DNA of 64,000 bases, taken from NCBI GenBank assembly GCA_002591745.1, contig PDLQ01000001.1, positions 62,001 to 126,000 on the forward strand, written 5' to 3'. The stretch is from Lewinellaceae bacterium SD302 (lineage in GTDB: Bacteria > Bacteroidota > Bacteroidia > Chitinophagales > Saprospiraceae). Both the position numbers and the translations under genes were made by a program. The notes beneath the pieces are model-generated. The model ran no database searches. It was not told the origin of the DNA and saw only the letters and a program-made list of their open reading frames with translations. This document shows, piece by piece, positions 54,187 through 63,295 of this stretch. Each line of letters begins with the position of its first letter. Positions within the stretch are counted from its first letter, which is position 1.

Positions 54187-55539
54187 CTATTGTACCTCCA
54201 TTCTGATCCGCCACCCAGCCGGATAATAATTATTATACCGGTTCCCCAAGCCCTTGACCCAAAGTAAGCCATTCCCATTGTAGGTGATCAGGTGCCAACC
54301 ACGCTCCAGGCTGGGAAGGGGTGGCGTCTCCTTCTTCAACAGGCGCAAAGCGGTTTTTCGATCTACGGAATAACTGGCCAAGTCTTTACGTCTGGCCGTG
54401 TGCAAGGCTAATTCCGCGGCGGGTACAATCTGCTTTCCTTTCACTTCACCTACCGGAAAACCGAGATCGATTCTTCCTAGTGCAGCGACGAGTATTTCCA
54501 TTTCTTCCGTCCATCGCCGTTCCATCGCATAAATCATTCCAGCCTTATTGCGGTAGTAATCGTATAACTCGGGATTTTCGAGTAAACTTTCGGCCAGGCC
54601 AGATTCGCTTTTTTTGAGTTGAACCCAATGGCCGGGGCGCTTTCTTTTGTAGCGACCGCCAGTTCCCTTATTCGGGCGGGCGGCAAAGGCAAAAAAACCT
54701 TCACCTTCCGTTTGGTGGGGGTAAAAGCGGTAGCTGGAGTTCTCGTGATTTATTTTCCATTCGGACGGTGGTACAGCATCTAATACTTCAAAATCCTGAT
54801 GTTGATTCAGCCATTCTATTTGCTGCTCGTTTTCTCGCCGATTATAGGTACAGGTAGAATAAATAAGAACCCCATCTTTACTCACCAGGGGGGCTGCGGC
54901 CGCCAGAATGCGTTCTTGCCGTAAACCGCAAAGTTCTACGTGCTCGGTAGACCATTCTTTGATCGCATTGGGGTCTTTACGAAACATGCCCTCTCCGGAG
55001 CAGGGAGCATCTACAACAACCAGATCGAAGAAGCCGGTTAGATTAGTAAATCTTTCGGGGTCTAAGTTGGTCGTCCAGCAATTGGCAAGTCCCCACTTAG
55101 CCAGGTTATATTTCAGGATGCCGTAGCGATTTTTGATGACCTCATTACTTACCAGCAGGCTACCCGCCGGCATGATTGAGGCCAACAAACACGACTTTCC
55201 ACCGGGTGCGGCGCAGAGGTCCAGTACTTTCCAAGGACGATTCTGTGGCAAGTGCTGCCTGGCGAGCCAGCCCACAAACATGCTACTGGCCTCCTGTACG
55301 TAGTAAGCACCAGCTTGAAAATCGGGGTCGAGCGTGAAAACTGGTCGACTGGGCAGGTATTCACCATCTGCGTGCCAGGGAACAGGGCGGTTGATTCTAG
55401 TCCCGTCAGAATTTTTGTAGGGGTTTCGCTGAATACTCACGGGTATGGTCCCGGTCAGCGCGTTCTCAAATGAGAGGCTTTCCTTTTGCCCCAATTGGAC
55501 TTGCATACGTTGGCGGAATTCGGCGGGGAGGTTGCTCAT
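54187..55539 (-). CDS. RsmF/RsmB-type rRNA (cytosine-5-)-methyltransferase
   Basis: 450 residues. The SAM-binding motif VLDLCAAPGGKS is present. The catalytic cysteine pair is in DAPCSGEGMF and STCTYN. The flanking YVQEASSMF and FDLVVVDAPCSGEG fit the NOL1/NOP2/sun family. The C-terminal region (KRPGHWVQLKKSE...) is the RsmF-type RNA-binding extension. It methylates a cytosine in 16S rRNA. The exact position is not predicted here. Confidence 0.93.
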   Translation of the reverse strand: MSNLPAEFRQRMQVQLGQKESLSFENALTGTIPVSIQRNPYKNSDGTRINRPVPWHADGEYLPSRPVFTLDPDFQAGAYYVQEASSMFVGWLARQHLPQNRPWKVLDLCAAPGGKSCLLASIMPAGSLLVSNEVIKNRYGILKYNLAKWGLANCWTTNLDPERFTNLTGFFDLVVVDAPCSGEGMFRKDPNAIKEWSTEHVELCGLRQERILAAAAPLVSKDGVLIYSTCTYNRRENEQQIEWLNQHQDFEVLDAVPPSEWKINHENSSYRFYPHQTEGEGFFAFAARPNKGTGGRYKRKRPGHWVQLKKSESGLAESLLENPELYDYYRNKAGMIYAMERRWTEEMEILVAALGRIDLGFPVGEVKGKQIVPAAELALHTARRKDLASYSVDRKTALRLLKKETPPLPSLERGWHLITYNGNGLLWVKGLGNRYNNYYPAGWRIRMEVQ

Positions 55540-55652
55540 GGTAAACTTACTGGGTTGAAGGGCCTGGGTGGGGAAAGAAAGTACGTTTTGTTACCTATAG
55601 ATGGACAAAGATGAAAAATTACCGTATAATCGTAGCCAGACAAGCCATTTTC

Positions 55653-56354
55653 ATGAAGTATACCGGATTACTGTTTTTAGCTTTTTTGTTTTCCTCCCTG
55701 GCTGCTCAGCGCGAGGAACTAATCGATGAGATCAGTGAGGAGACCTGTGAATGTCTGAAAGTAGCCGATCCGGCCGCCGATTTCGAAATGAGCATGGGGC
55801 TTTGCGCAGTTCAGGCCGCTTCCAAACGCACCGAGGAAGTAGAGGAAGTACTGGACATTAAAATGACTTCCATGGACCAGTTCGAAAAACTGGGACAGGT
55901 GATCGCCAGTTCTCTGGTGGAAAATTGTCCCTATTTCGTAGAGAAAATGATGGAAGGCATTGAAAACGGCGACTTTGAGTTGAACGAAGAAGAGCCCGCC
56001 GAAGTCTGGTCAGACATGGACGCCGCCGCGGAAGCCACGGCAAGGCCGGAATACGGTGGTCCCGAAAACAAGGAATTTATTACCGGGCCGATCCCGAACA
56101 CCAATGGAAGTAGCCTGGCCAAACCTATGGTAAAGGGTAAAATCAAATCAGTCAGGGAGGGATTAAGCAATGAGATAACCCTAAAAGGGGAAGACGGACA
56201 AACTTATCGCTTGTTTCTGAGGAATAATGTTTCTAACGCCGGATTACTGAAAAAAGGAGCTGAACTAAATATCGGTTACCGCATCCAGAAAACCTACCAT
56301 GCGGGTGAAGGACGGGAAATGGAGGTGCTGGTGATCACAAAAGTTGAAAAATAA
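55653..56354 (+). CDS. Hypothetical exported protein
   Basis: 233 residues from ATG 55653, placing a signal peptide (LLFLAFLFSSLAAQ) at the start. An earlier ATG at 55611 is also possible. The N-terminal half is helical with a Cys pair (ETCECLK). The C-terminal ~75 residues (MVKGKIKSVREGLSNEITLKGEDGQTYRLFLRNNV...LVITKVEK) look like an OB-fold. It sits upstream of mqnE on the same strand. Family not recognised. Confidence 0.75.
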   Translation: MKYTGLLFLAFLFSSLAAQREELIDEISEETCECLKVADPAADFEMSMGLCAVQAASKRTEEVEEVLDIKMTSMDQFEKLGQVIASSLVENCPYFVEKMMEGIENGDFELNEEEPAEVWSDMDAAAEATARPEYGGPENKEFITGPIPNTNGSSLAKPMVKGKIKSVREGLSNEITLKGEDGQTYRLFLRNNVSNAGLLKKGAELNIGYRIQKTYHAGEGREMEVLVITKVEK

Positions 56355-56391
56355 GCTTTCAATTAAAACTGAAAGTTGTTGGGGGCTGTTG

Positions 56392-56399
56392 TAGCTTTG
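56392..56399 (+). promoter_or_regulatory. -7 box of the mqnE operon
   Basis: TAGCTTTG, an exact TAnnTTTG match, 25 bases before the mqnE ATG. Confidence 0.6.
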
Positions 56400-56424
56400 T
56401 CATTTCGTACAAACGAATCCGTTT

Positions 56425-57618
56425 ATGCAGCCCACATCCATCAATGTTATTTTAGCCGACGAGAGCCTCGACGAGGACCTGAGTCGGATCGCGAAAAAAG
56501 TCTTCGCCGACGAGCGAATCAGCTTCGACGAAGGGGTCGTGCTTTACGAGAAAGCACCATTAGGCTACTTGGGGGGGCTGGCGAACCATATTCGTGAAAA
56601 AAAACACGGTAACAAGACCTACTTCAACCGTAATTTTCACGTAGAACCCACAAATGTCTGCCTCTATACCTGTACTTTTTGCAGCTACAGTCGCCGCATC
56701 AAAAAACGGGAAGACGGTTGGGAATACAGCCTGGATGATATCATGGACATCGTTAAAGGCTATGATGGCAAGCCGGTGACCGAAGTACATATCGTCGGCG
56801 GAGTATTGCCACAGTATGATGTTGCTTTTTATAGCGACCTTTTCCGTCAGATCAAGAATCACCGACCGGACCTACACGTCAAAGCCCTTACTCCGGTCGA
56901 ATACCACTACATTTTCAAGAAAGCTAAGATCAGCTACGAAGAAGGTATGCAACTGATGCTGGAAGCCGGCCTGGACAGTATGCCCGGCGGCGGAGCAGAA
57001 ATCTTTGACGAAGAAATCCGTGACAAAATCGCCGGTGGAAAGTGCAGTTCCGAGCAATGGCTACGTATCCACGAAATCTGGCACGAGCTCGGCAAGCGCA
57101 GTAACGCTACTATGCTCTATGGCCACATCGAATCCTTCGCTCACCGGGTTGACCACATGGATCGTTTGCGGAAGCTTCAGGACAAAACCGGTGGCTTTCA
57201 AACCTTTATTCCGCTCAAGTTCCGCAATAAGGGCAATGAGATGAGCGATGTTCCGGAAAGCACTACGGTGGAAGACCTCCGCAACTACGCCATCGGACGC
57301 ATCTACCTCGATAATTTCGACCATGTGAAGGCCTACTGGCCCATGATCGGCCGCAGTACCGCCCAACTCAGTTTGGCCTTTGGGGTAGATGATATCGATG
57401 GTACCATCGATGATACCACCCGTATTTATACCATGGCCGGCAGCGAAGAGCAAACCCCCGCCCTCAGTACCGAGCAATTGGTCAAACTTATCCGTAACGT
57501 CGGTCGTAAGCCCATTGAGCGCGATACACTTTATGGCGTTATCAAAGACTATACGGATGAGGTATTCGAGGATGATAATAAATACCGTGGCTACCTGGCC
57601 TTGCCAGTCGTAAATTGA
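56425..57618 (+). CDS. mqnE: Aminodeoxyfutalosine synthase
   Basis: 397 residues. The radical-SAM cluster motif is C79-x3-C83-x2-C86 in NVCLYTCTFCSYSR. MPGGGAEIFDEEIRDKI and RIHEIWHELGKRSNATMLYGHIESFAHRVDHMDRLRKLQDKTGGFQTFIPL are diagnostic of MqnE rather than MqnC. It makes aminodeoxyfutalosine from the MqnA product and SAM, an early step of futalosine-route menaquinone synthesis. It heads a three-gene operon. Confidence 0.93.
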   Translation: MQPTSINVILADESLDEDLSRIAKKVFADERISFDEGVVLYEKAPLGYLGGLANHIREKKHGNKTYFNRNFHVEPTNVCLYTCTFCSYSRRIKKREDGWEYSLDDIMDIVKGYDGKPVTEVHIVGGVLPQYDVAFYSDLFRQIKNHRPDLHVKALTPVEYHYIFKKAKISYEEGMQLMLEAGLDSMPGGGAEIFDEEIRDKIAGGKCSSEQWLRIHEIWHELGKRSNATMLYGHIESFAHRVDHMDRLRKLQDKTGGFQTFIPLKFRNKGNEMSDVPESTTVEDLRNYAIGRIYLDNFDHVKAYWPMIGRSTAQLSLAFGVDDIDGTIDDTTRIYTMAGSEEQTPALSTEQLVKLIRNVGRKPIERDTLYGVIKDYTDEVFEDDNKYRGYLALPVVN

Positions 57619-57623
57619 AACAA

Positions 57624-58256
57624 ATGGCCAAGAAAATATACATCATCCGCCACGGAGAAACCGACTTCAACCGCCTGGGTATAGTACAGGGAAGCGGGGT
57701 AGACTCCAGCCTGAATGAAGTTGGGCGGGAGCAGGGTCGCCTGTTCTATGAAAAGTATCAGGACGTGCCCTTTGAACTGGTGGTGACCAGTAAGTTGAAA
57801 CGGACTGCGGAAACGGTACGCCGTTTCATTGATGAGGGCATTCCGACGGTGAGCTTTGCCGAGATCAACGAGATGAGCTGGGGTGAACACGAAGGAAAGA
57901 AAGGAACGGCCGATAGCATCGCCGAATACCAGCGGATCAAAGATGGTTGGGGCCGCGGCGAGATCGACGGCCGTATCGGTGGGGGAGAGAGCGCCCGCGA
58001 AATGGGGGCTCGGCTGCAGGTCTTCATCGAGCAGCTGCGCGCCATGCCTGAACAAACGATCCTGGTCTGTAGCCACGGCCGTGCGATGTGCGGTCTGGTG
58101 ACCCTGATGATGGGTAAACCGATCGATCTGATGAACTCGTTTCGCCACAGTAATACCGGCCTTTGGCTGGCGGAGCAAGCCGATGACAATTTCGTGTTTC
58201 ACTTGGAAAACGACCGTAGTCACTTGGCTGAAATGCTCAACGAAAGTACTCTTTGA
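57624..58256 (+). CDS. Histidine phosphatase (phosphoglycerate mutase-like) protein
   Basis: 210 residues from ATG 57624. A TTG at 57615 overlaps the mqnE stop and is less likely. The catalytic motif is IIRHGETDFNRLG with a downstream SHGRAM. These phosphatases remove phosphate from small substrates. It lies between mqnE and mqnA, with which it shares a stop/start overlap (TGATG at 58254), so it is part of the menaquinone operon. No known futalosine step needs such an enzyme. Confidence 0.9.
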   Translation: MAKKIYIIRHGETDFNRLGIVQGSGVDSSLNEVGREQGRLFYEKYQDVPFELVVTSKLKRTAETVRRFIDEGIPTVSFAEINEMSWGEHEGKKGTADSIAEYQRIKDGWGRGEIDGRIGGGESAREMGARLQVFIEQLRAMPEQTILVCSHGRAMCGLVTLMMGKPIDLMNSFRHSNTGLWLAEQADDNFVFHLENDRSHLAEMLNESTL

Positions 58257-59017
58257 TGGATAAGCTCAAGCTTTGTGCGGTCAGTTACCTGAACACCAAA
58301 CCATTATTGTACGGTCTGTTGCGACATCCCGTAAACGAGCGGCTGAAAATGGATACAGCCATCCCCAGTGAGTGCGCCCGTAGACTAACGGCCGGTGAAG
58401 TTGATCTGGCTTTGATGCCCGTTGGTGCCATCGCTGATCTGGGTGAATACTACATCGTGAGTGATTACTGCATCGGTACCGTCGGGGCAGTCAAAACGGT
58501 TTGTATCTACGGGGACGTGCCCATTGAAGAAATGCATTCCATTTATCTGGATCACCACAGTCGTACCTCGGTGATGCTGACGCGCTTGTTATTACAAGAA
58601 TACTGGCAACTGGAACCCGCCTTACTCCCCGCCGAAGAAGGCTACATCCATCACATTGGCGGCACCACCGGCGGCCTCGTAATCGGAGATCGCACCATTG
58701 GGCTGGAACAGGATTTCAATTACGTCTATGACCTCGGGGAGATTTGGGAAAAGCACAGCGGCCTACCCTTCGTTTTTGCCGCTTGGGTAAGTCGTAAACC
58801 TTTGCCTGCTGACTTTGTCTTGGCCTTCAACGAAGCGCTGGAAGACGGGGTTGCCCACATTCCCGAACTTCAGTTACTGCTGCCTAGCCCTCACCCGAAT
58901 TTCAGCCTGGTGGAATACTTTACCAATTTCATCAGCTACGAACTGGACGCTGAAAAACGTGAAGCCATGGAACGCTTTCTGGTCTTTTGTCGAGAATCAG
59001 ATCTGGTCAAGATATAA
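58256..59017 (+). CDS. mqnA: Chorismate dehydratase MqnA
   Basis: 253 residues from ATG 58256, sharing its A with the TGA of the preceding gene. The opening LCAVSYLNTKPLLYGL and the core PSECARRLTAGEVDLALMPVGAI, DYCIGTVGAVKTVCIY, LDHHSRTSVMLTRLLLQEYW, GLVIGDRTI are the MqnA pattern. It converts chorismate to 3-[(1-carboxyvinyl)oxy]benzoate, the MqnE substrate. mqnB, mqnC and mqnD are not in the window. Confidence 0.93.
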   Translation: MDKLKLCAVSYLNTKPLLYGLLRHPVNERLKMDTAIPSECARRLTAGEVDLALMPVGAIADLGEYYIVSDYCIGTVGAVKTVCIYGDVPIEEMHSIYLDHHSRTSVMLTRLLLQEYWQLEPALLPAEEGYIHHIGGTTGGLVIGDRTIGLEQDFNYVYDLGEIWEKHSGLPFVFAAWVSRKPLPADFVLAFNEALEDGVAHIPELQLLLPSPHPNFSLVEYFTNFISYELDAEKREAMERFLVFCRESDLVKI

Positions 59018-59034
59018 ACCTGTTTTTTGGCTTC

Positions 59035-59061
59035 AACTCTGAGAACGAAGGACGATCAGCG
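59035..59061 (+). repeat. Dispersed 27-base repeat, copy 3
   Basis: Matches 24698-24724 at 26 of 27 bases (one G to A). It is immediately followed by a degenerate dispersed-motif copy (59064-59079). Confidence 0.8.
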
Positions 59062-59063
59062 CC

Positions 59064-59079
59064 AGCTAAAGTAGCAAAG
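59064..59079 (-). repeat. Dispersed motif copy 18 (degenerate, intergenic)
   Basis: Reverse strand reads ctttgctactttagct, between the convergent mqnA and argS genes. Confidence 0.55.
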
Positions 59080-59201
59080 TTTTCGTCAGTACACTCGACG
59101 ACGATAGGAGAAGATGGGCTGATGACTGGTGATATTGTTCAATTTATCAGAGACTCCTCCTTCTAAGATCATCGAGCGTTCAGACCACTGTACGGGGGCG
59201 T

Positions 59202-61055
59202 TTACATCCGGTCCGGCATATCAATGCCGATCAGATTCATCCCCGTCCGCAGCACGTTTCCAACTGCTTTACAGAGAGCTAGCCGGAAGGAAATAGTTGC
59301 CTCGCTTTCTGCGCTCAGGATGCTGTAGTCGTGCCAGAATTTATGGAATGCCTTAGCCAGTTCGTAGCAGTAAGTAGCTACTACGCTGGGGTCGTAGTTT
59401 TCGGCGGCTTCCTCGATGATGGAAGGGAAGGTGTAGAGCTGGTTGATCAAATCGACTTCTCCGCTTTCGAGAGAGGTATGCTGACTGGCCAGGCTGAGAT
59501 CGCGCTCACCGGCTTTTCTGGCTACGGCCTGGGTACGGACGTAGGCATTTTGTACATAGGGGCCGGTCTGCCCCTGCATGTCTACGGATTCCTTGGGGTC
59601 GAATACCATCCGTTTTTTCGGGTTCACCTTCAGGATGAAGAACTTCAGGGCGGCCAGCCCGATCTGGTCGATAATCCTCTCCTTTTCTTCTGCACTTAAG
59701 TCACTGGTGGTTTCCCGGTCGGCACTAGCGGCCCGGGCTTCACCGATGACCTCATCCATGAGGTCGTCTGCGTCGACAACGGTGCCCTCCCGGCTTTTCA
59801 TCCGTCCGGTGGGCAGGTCAACCATCCCGTAGTTGAGGTGGTGAAGACCTTCTGCATAAGGTTCGCCCAGTCTTTTCAGAATTTCGAAGAGGACCTGAAA
59901 GTGATAATTCTGCTCATCGGCTACAACGTAGACCATTTTATTTACTCCGAAATCCTGGTAGCGCAATTGGGCAGTACCGAGATCCTGGGTGATGTAGAGT
60001 GAGGTTCCGTCGCTTCTCAGCACGGCTTTTTCATCCAGCTTGGCATCGGTGAGGTCTACCCAGGTACTACCGTCCTCTTTGGTGAAGAAGGTGCCACTGG
60101 CCATTCCTTTTTCGATGATGTCCTTACCCAGTAAGTAGGTATTGGACTCGTAGTAGAGTTTGTCGAAATCGACACCCAACCGATCGTAAGTCTCACCGAA
60201 GCCGGCGTAGACCCAACCGTTCATGGTTTTCCAGAGTTCGACGGTTGCTTCGTCGCCGGCTTCCCAATTTTGAAGCATCTGCTTGGCTTCCTGGCCGAGC
60301 TGGCTGTACTCGTTGAAGTAAGTATTTTTATAAGCTTTAAAAAAAGCTTCAGGTGACTGTCCTTCTTTGGCCTTCTCAGCGTACACGGCTTCACCAACAC
60401 TGCTACTTTGCCAGTCCAGATACTCCGCTTTGAATTTTTGTTCAAAAAGCACGTAGTATTTACCGACGAAGTGATCGGGCTTGGTCCCCGTGGATGCTGG
60501 CGTCGCCCCTTCACCAAATTTTTTCCAGGCCAACATACTTTTGCAAATAGCGATGCCCCGGTCGTTGATTACCTGAACTTTATAAACTTCGTAACCAGCG
60601 GCATCCAAAATCCGGGCCGTGGCGTAACCGAGCAAGTTGTTGCGAATATGACCGAGGTGCAACGGTTTGTTGGTGTTCGGGCTGCTGTATTCCACCATAA
60701 CCTTCTCGCCGTTGTCAGGCTGGCGGCCGTAATCAGTATTTTCGTAAATACTGAGCAGGAATTCCTGCCAGAAGCTATCGGCTACGCTGAGGTTACAGAA
60801 GCCTTTGATCACATTGTAGTCACTAACGAGTTCGAGGTTCTCTTTGAGGTAAGCACCCAGTTTTTCGGCAATTTCGTCGGGCTTTTGCTTGGCCACACGA
60901 GTGTAGGGAAAGGTGACTACGGTGTAATTGCCGGCAAATTCCTTACGGGTGGTTTGCAAGCTCACCGGTAATGCGGCAGCGTCGGGGCCATACAGCGCCA
61001 TCAGAGCATCTTTCACTCCACTCTCGAGGGTCGTTTTCAAGTCAGTAACAGTCAT
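59202..61055 (-). CDS. argS: Arginyl-tRNA synthetase
   Basis: 617 residues from ATG 61055 (MTVTDLKTTLESGVKDALMAL). The HIGH-type motif is HLGHIRNN (133-140), with SSPNTNKPLHLGH before it. GRMKSREGTVVDADDL is the KMSKS-equivalent region and VMVEYSSPNTN the ArgRS signature. The C-terminal anticodon-binding DALR domain ends GMNLIGIDMPDRM. A dispersed-motif copy encodes WQSSSVGEA within it. Confidence 0.95.
   Translation of the reverse strand: MTVTDLKTTLESGVKDALMALYGPDAAALPVSLQTTRKEFAGNYTVVTFPYTRVAKQKPDEIAEKLGAYLKENLELVSDYNVIKGFCNLSVADSFWQEFLLSIYENTDYGRQPDNGEKVMVEYSSPNTNKPLHLGHIRNNLLGYATARILDAAGYEVYKVQVINDRGIAICKSMLAWKKFGEGATPASTGTKPDHFVGKYYVLFEQKFKAEYLDWQSSSVGEAVYAEKAKEGQSPEAFFKAYKNTYFNEYSQLGQEAKQMLQNWEAGDEATVELWKTMNGWVYAGFGETYDRLGVDFDKLYYESNTYLLGKDIIEKGMASGTFFTKEDGSTWVDLTDAKLDEKAVLRSDGTSLYITQDLGTAQLRYQDFGVNKMVYVVADEQNYHFQVLFEILKRLGEPYAEGLHHLNYGMVDLPTGRMKSREGTVVDADDLMDEVIGEARAASADRETTSDLSAEEKERIIDQIGLAALKFFILKVNPKKRMVFDPKESVDMQGQTGPYVQNAYVRTQAVARKAGERDLSLASQHTSLESGEVDLINQLYTFPSIIEEAAENYDPSVVATYCYELAKAFHKFWHDYSILSAESEATISFRLALCKAVGNVLRTGMNLIGIDMPDRM
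60408..60426 (+). repeat. Dispersed motif copy 19 (inside argS)
   Basis: cactgctactttgccagtc. The minus-strand gene reads it as DWQSSSV. Confidence 0.75.
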
Positions 61056-61556
61056 AGCGCAAAAGTAAAATAAAATCATTTGTGGGAAGGCGCACCTACC
61101 CGCAATTAAAGTAACCGAAGTACGGAGAAATTACCCGATAACGAACGAAATGAGTGTAAAAACCAAGATTGGAGTATGTTTAATTTTGCTTGTGTTTAAT
61201 TAGTGCAAATTAAGTTTCAGTAATATAATTTGCAACTTTGGTTTTATTCCGTTAACTTGACATTAGTTAAGTTCTTATTCTAAATATGTTTTTCGGCGAT
61301 TTTATACATCTCGCCGATTACAGTCGGGTGATTTTATGAAACGGGCAAAGCGGCATCATCGCTTTGCCCTTTCTATGTCTAGAAAATAAATAAAGGTAGA
61401 GACATCAAAATTAAATTCGGAATCCTGGCAGCTTTGCCAATGATATGCTTATTATTAGGGCGAAATTAACGGCTTTGGCTGGTGATGCAATTTTTAAGTA
61501 TAAAGCACATTCTTTGAGAAGAACTATGAGGTTTTCAAAGATCACACAAGAAGTTT
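61056..61556. other. Intergenic region upstream of the SSS transporter
   Basis: No gene. An orphan terminator lies at 61343-61373, preceded by a smaller ggcgattttatacatctcgcc hairpin (~61299-61319). Together they may form a leader or small RNA upstream of the symporter. Confidence 0.65.
61343..61373 (+). terminator. Orphan terminator upstream of the symporter
   Basis: Perfect 10-bp stem gggcaaagcg/cgctttgccc with a 7-base loop and a TTTCT tail, 184 bases before the symporter start, with no plus-strand gene upstream. It is a candidate attenuator or sRNA end. Confidence 0.7.
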
Positions 61557-63248
61557 ATGGATATTAATTTTACTCTGAGTACGCTGGATTGGTCGATCAT
61601 GATCCTCTACGCGGTATTTATCATTGGTTATGGACTGTACAGCGCCAAAGCCAAAACTTCCGAAGACTACTTCTTGGCGGGAAGGGATATGACCTGGCCG
61701 GTGGTCGGAATTTCCCTTTTTGCCGCTAACATCAGTAGCTCCACCCTGATTGGCCTGGCCGGTTCAGCTTATTTGCTGGATATGACGGTGTACAACTACG
61801 AATGGTACGCCGTACTCGTACTGGTTTTCTTCGCCATTTTCTTTCTGCCCTTTTACCTGAAGAGTGGCGTCTATACCATGCCGGAATTCCTGGAACGGCG
61901 TTACGACAGTAAATCCCGTTACTATTTTTCCTTCATTACGGTAGTCGGTAACGTGCTGATCGATACGGCGGCCTCTTTATACGTGGGAATGATAGTACTG
62001 GGGCTTATCTTTCCGAATACGGAGCCCTGGATCGTGATCACCATCCTGGCGGCTTCGGCGGCAGCTTACACTATTCCCGGCGGACTGAACTCGGTGGTAA
62101 AAACCGAGGTGATCCAAGCCATTGTGCTCATCTTCGGCTCCATCGTACTGACCTATTACGGCCTGGAAGCAGTAGGTGGTTGGGGCGGAATGGTTGATCA
62201 GCTCAATGCCGCCCAGCCAGAAACCGGAAAAACCGCCGAAGAAGCCCTGAGTATCGTACGGGACAATAGCGGTGACTGGTGGCGGCAGTACGATAGCCCG
62301 ATTGTGCCCTGGTGGGGATTGCTGACCGGTGTTCCGCTACTGGGCTTTTACTTCTGGGCCAACAATCAGTTTATGGTGCAGCGGGTACTGGGCTCAAAAA
62401 ATTTGAACCACGGCCGCTGGGGAGCACTTTTCGCCGGCTTCCTGAAGTTACCCGTAATTCTGATCATGGTCATTCCTGGTACTATTGCTTACCTGATGTT
62501 TGACGGGGAAGCGATCAACTACCTGACCTCCAACGGACCCTGTACCGATCTGGCCAATTGTACTGATTATACCTATCCAACACTACTGGGTACCCTGTTG
62601 CCAAGTGGATTAAAAGGGCTGGTCGTTGCTGGCCTGCTGGCAGCCATGATGAGTTCGATCTCCGCCACTTTCAACTCTGCTTCCACGCTGATCACTATGG
62701 ACTTCGTAGCCAAGATCAATCCAAACCTATCCAGCAAGCAGCTGGTGCGTTCCGGCCAGATATCTACCCTAATTCTGGTGATCCTGGCTTCGGCCTGGGC
62801 ACCACAAATTGGTAAATACGGAGATCTTTTCCGTTACCTGCAGGATATTCTCGGCTACATTGCCCCGCCCATCGTTTCGGTCTTCGTGCTGGGACTGTTC
62901 TGGAAGCGAGCCAATGCTACCGGTTCTATCGTGAGTTTGATCGTCGGTCTGACCATGGCGGCGGTATGGGTGGTCGGTATCCTGAGCGAGGTGGATCACT
63001 GGTTCTTCCAGCTTCACTTCCTGCTGCGCACCACGGTACTGTTCCTGGTTTGTCTGCTTACGCACTTAGTGGTCAGTCTGGCGACCGACCCGCCACCGGC
63101 CGATAAGGTGGAAAGTATGACCTGGTCCAAGGAGCTTATCCGGGAAGAGACGGAAGAGCTGGCGGGCCTGCCCTGGTACCAGAACTATCGCTACCTGGCG
63201 ATAATCCTGTTGATCGCCACCGCTTTCGTAGTAGGGTACTTCTGGTAA
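61557..63248 (+). CDS. Sodium:solute symporter family transporter
   Basis: 563 residues, about 13 membrane helices in the SSS/SGLT pattern. Signatures include SEDYFLAGRDMTWPVVGISLFAANISSSTLIGLAG, GVYTMPEFLERRYDSKSRYY, and LVVAGLLAAMMSSISATFNSASTLITMDFVAKINPNLSSKQLVRSGQISTLI. It probably imports a sugar or sugar-related solute with Na+. The substrate cannot be fixed from sequence. An orphan terminator in its leader suggests regulated expression. Confidence 0.92.
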   Translation: MDINFTLSTLDWSIMILYAVFIIGYGLYSAKAKTSEDYFLAGRDMTWPVVGISLFAANISSSTLIGLAGSAYLLDMTVYNYEWYAVLVLVFFAIFFLPFYLKSGVYTMPEFLERRYDSKSRYYFSFITVVGNVLIDTAASLYVGMIVLGLIFPNTEPWIVITILAASAAAYTIPGGLNSVVKTEVIQAIVLIFGSIVLTYYGLEAVGGWGGMVDQLNAAQPETGKTAEEALSIVRDNSGDWWRQYDSPIVPWWGLLTGVPLLGFYFWANNQFMVQRVLGSKNLNHGRWGALFAGFLKLPVILIMVIPGTIAYLMFDGEAINYLTSNGPCTDLANCTDYTYPTLLGTLLPSGLKGLVVAGLLAAMMSSISATFNSASTLITMDFVAKINPNLSSKQLVRSGQISTLILVILASAWAPQIGKYGDLFRYLQDILGYIAPPIVSVFVLGLFWKRANATGSIVSLIVGLTMAAVWVVGILSEVDHWFFQLHFLLRTTVLFLVCLLTHLVVSLATDPPPADKVESMTWSKELIREETEELAGLPWYQNYRYLAIILLIATAFVVGYFW

Positions 63249-63254
63249 CGCACT

Positions 63255-63295
63255 GGTCCAGCCACCCGGATATGATGTTTACGGGTGGCTGGACC
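63255..63295. terminator. Bidirectional terminator between convergent genes
   Basis: Perfect 14-bp stem ggtccagccacccg/cgggtggctggacc with a 13-base loop. It starts 6 bases after the symporter stop and ends one base before the minus-strand stop. Confidence 0.7.
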
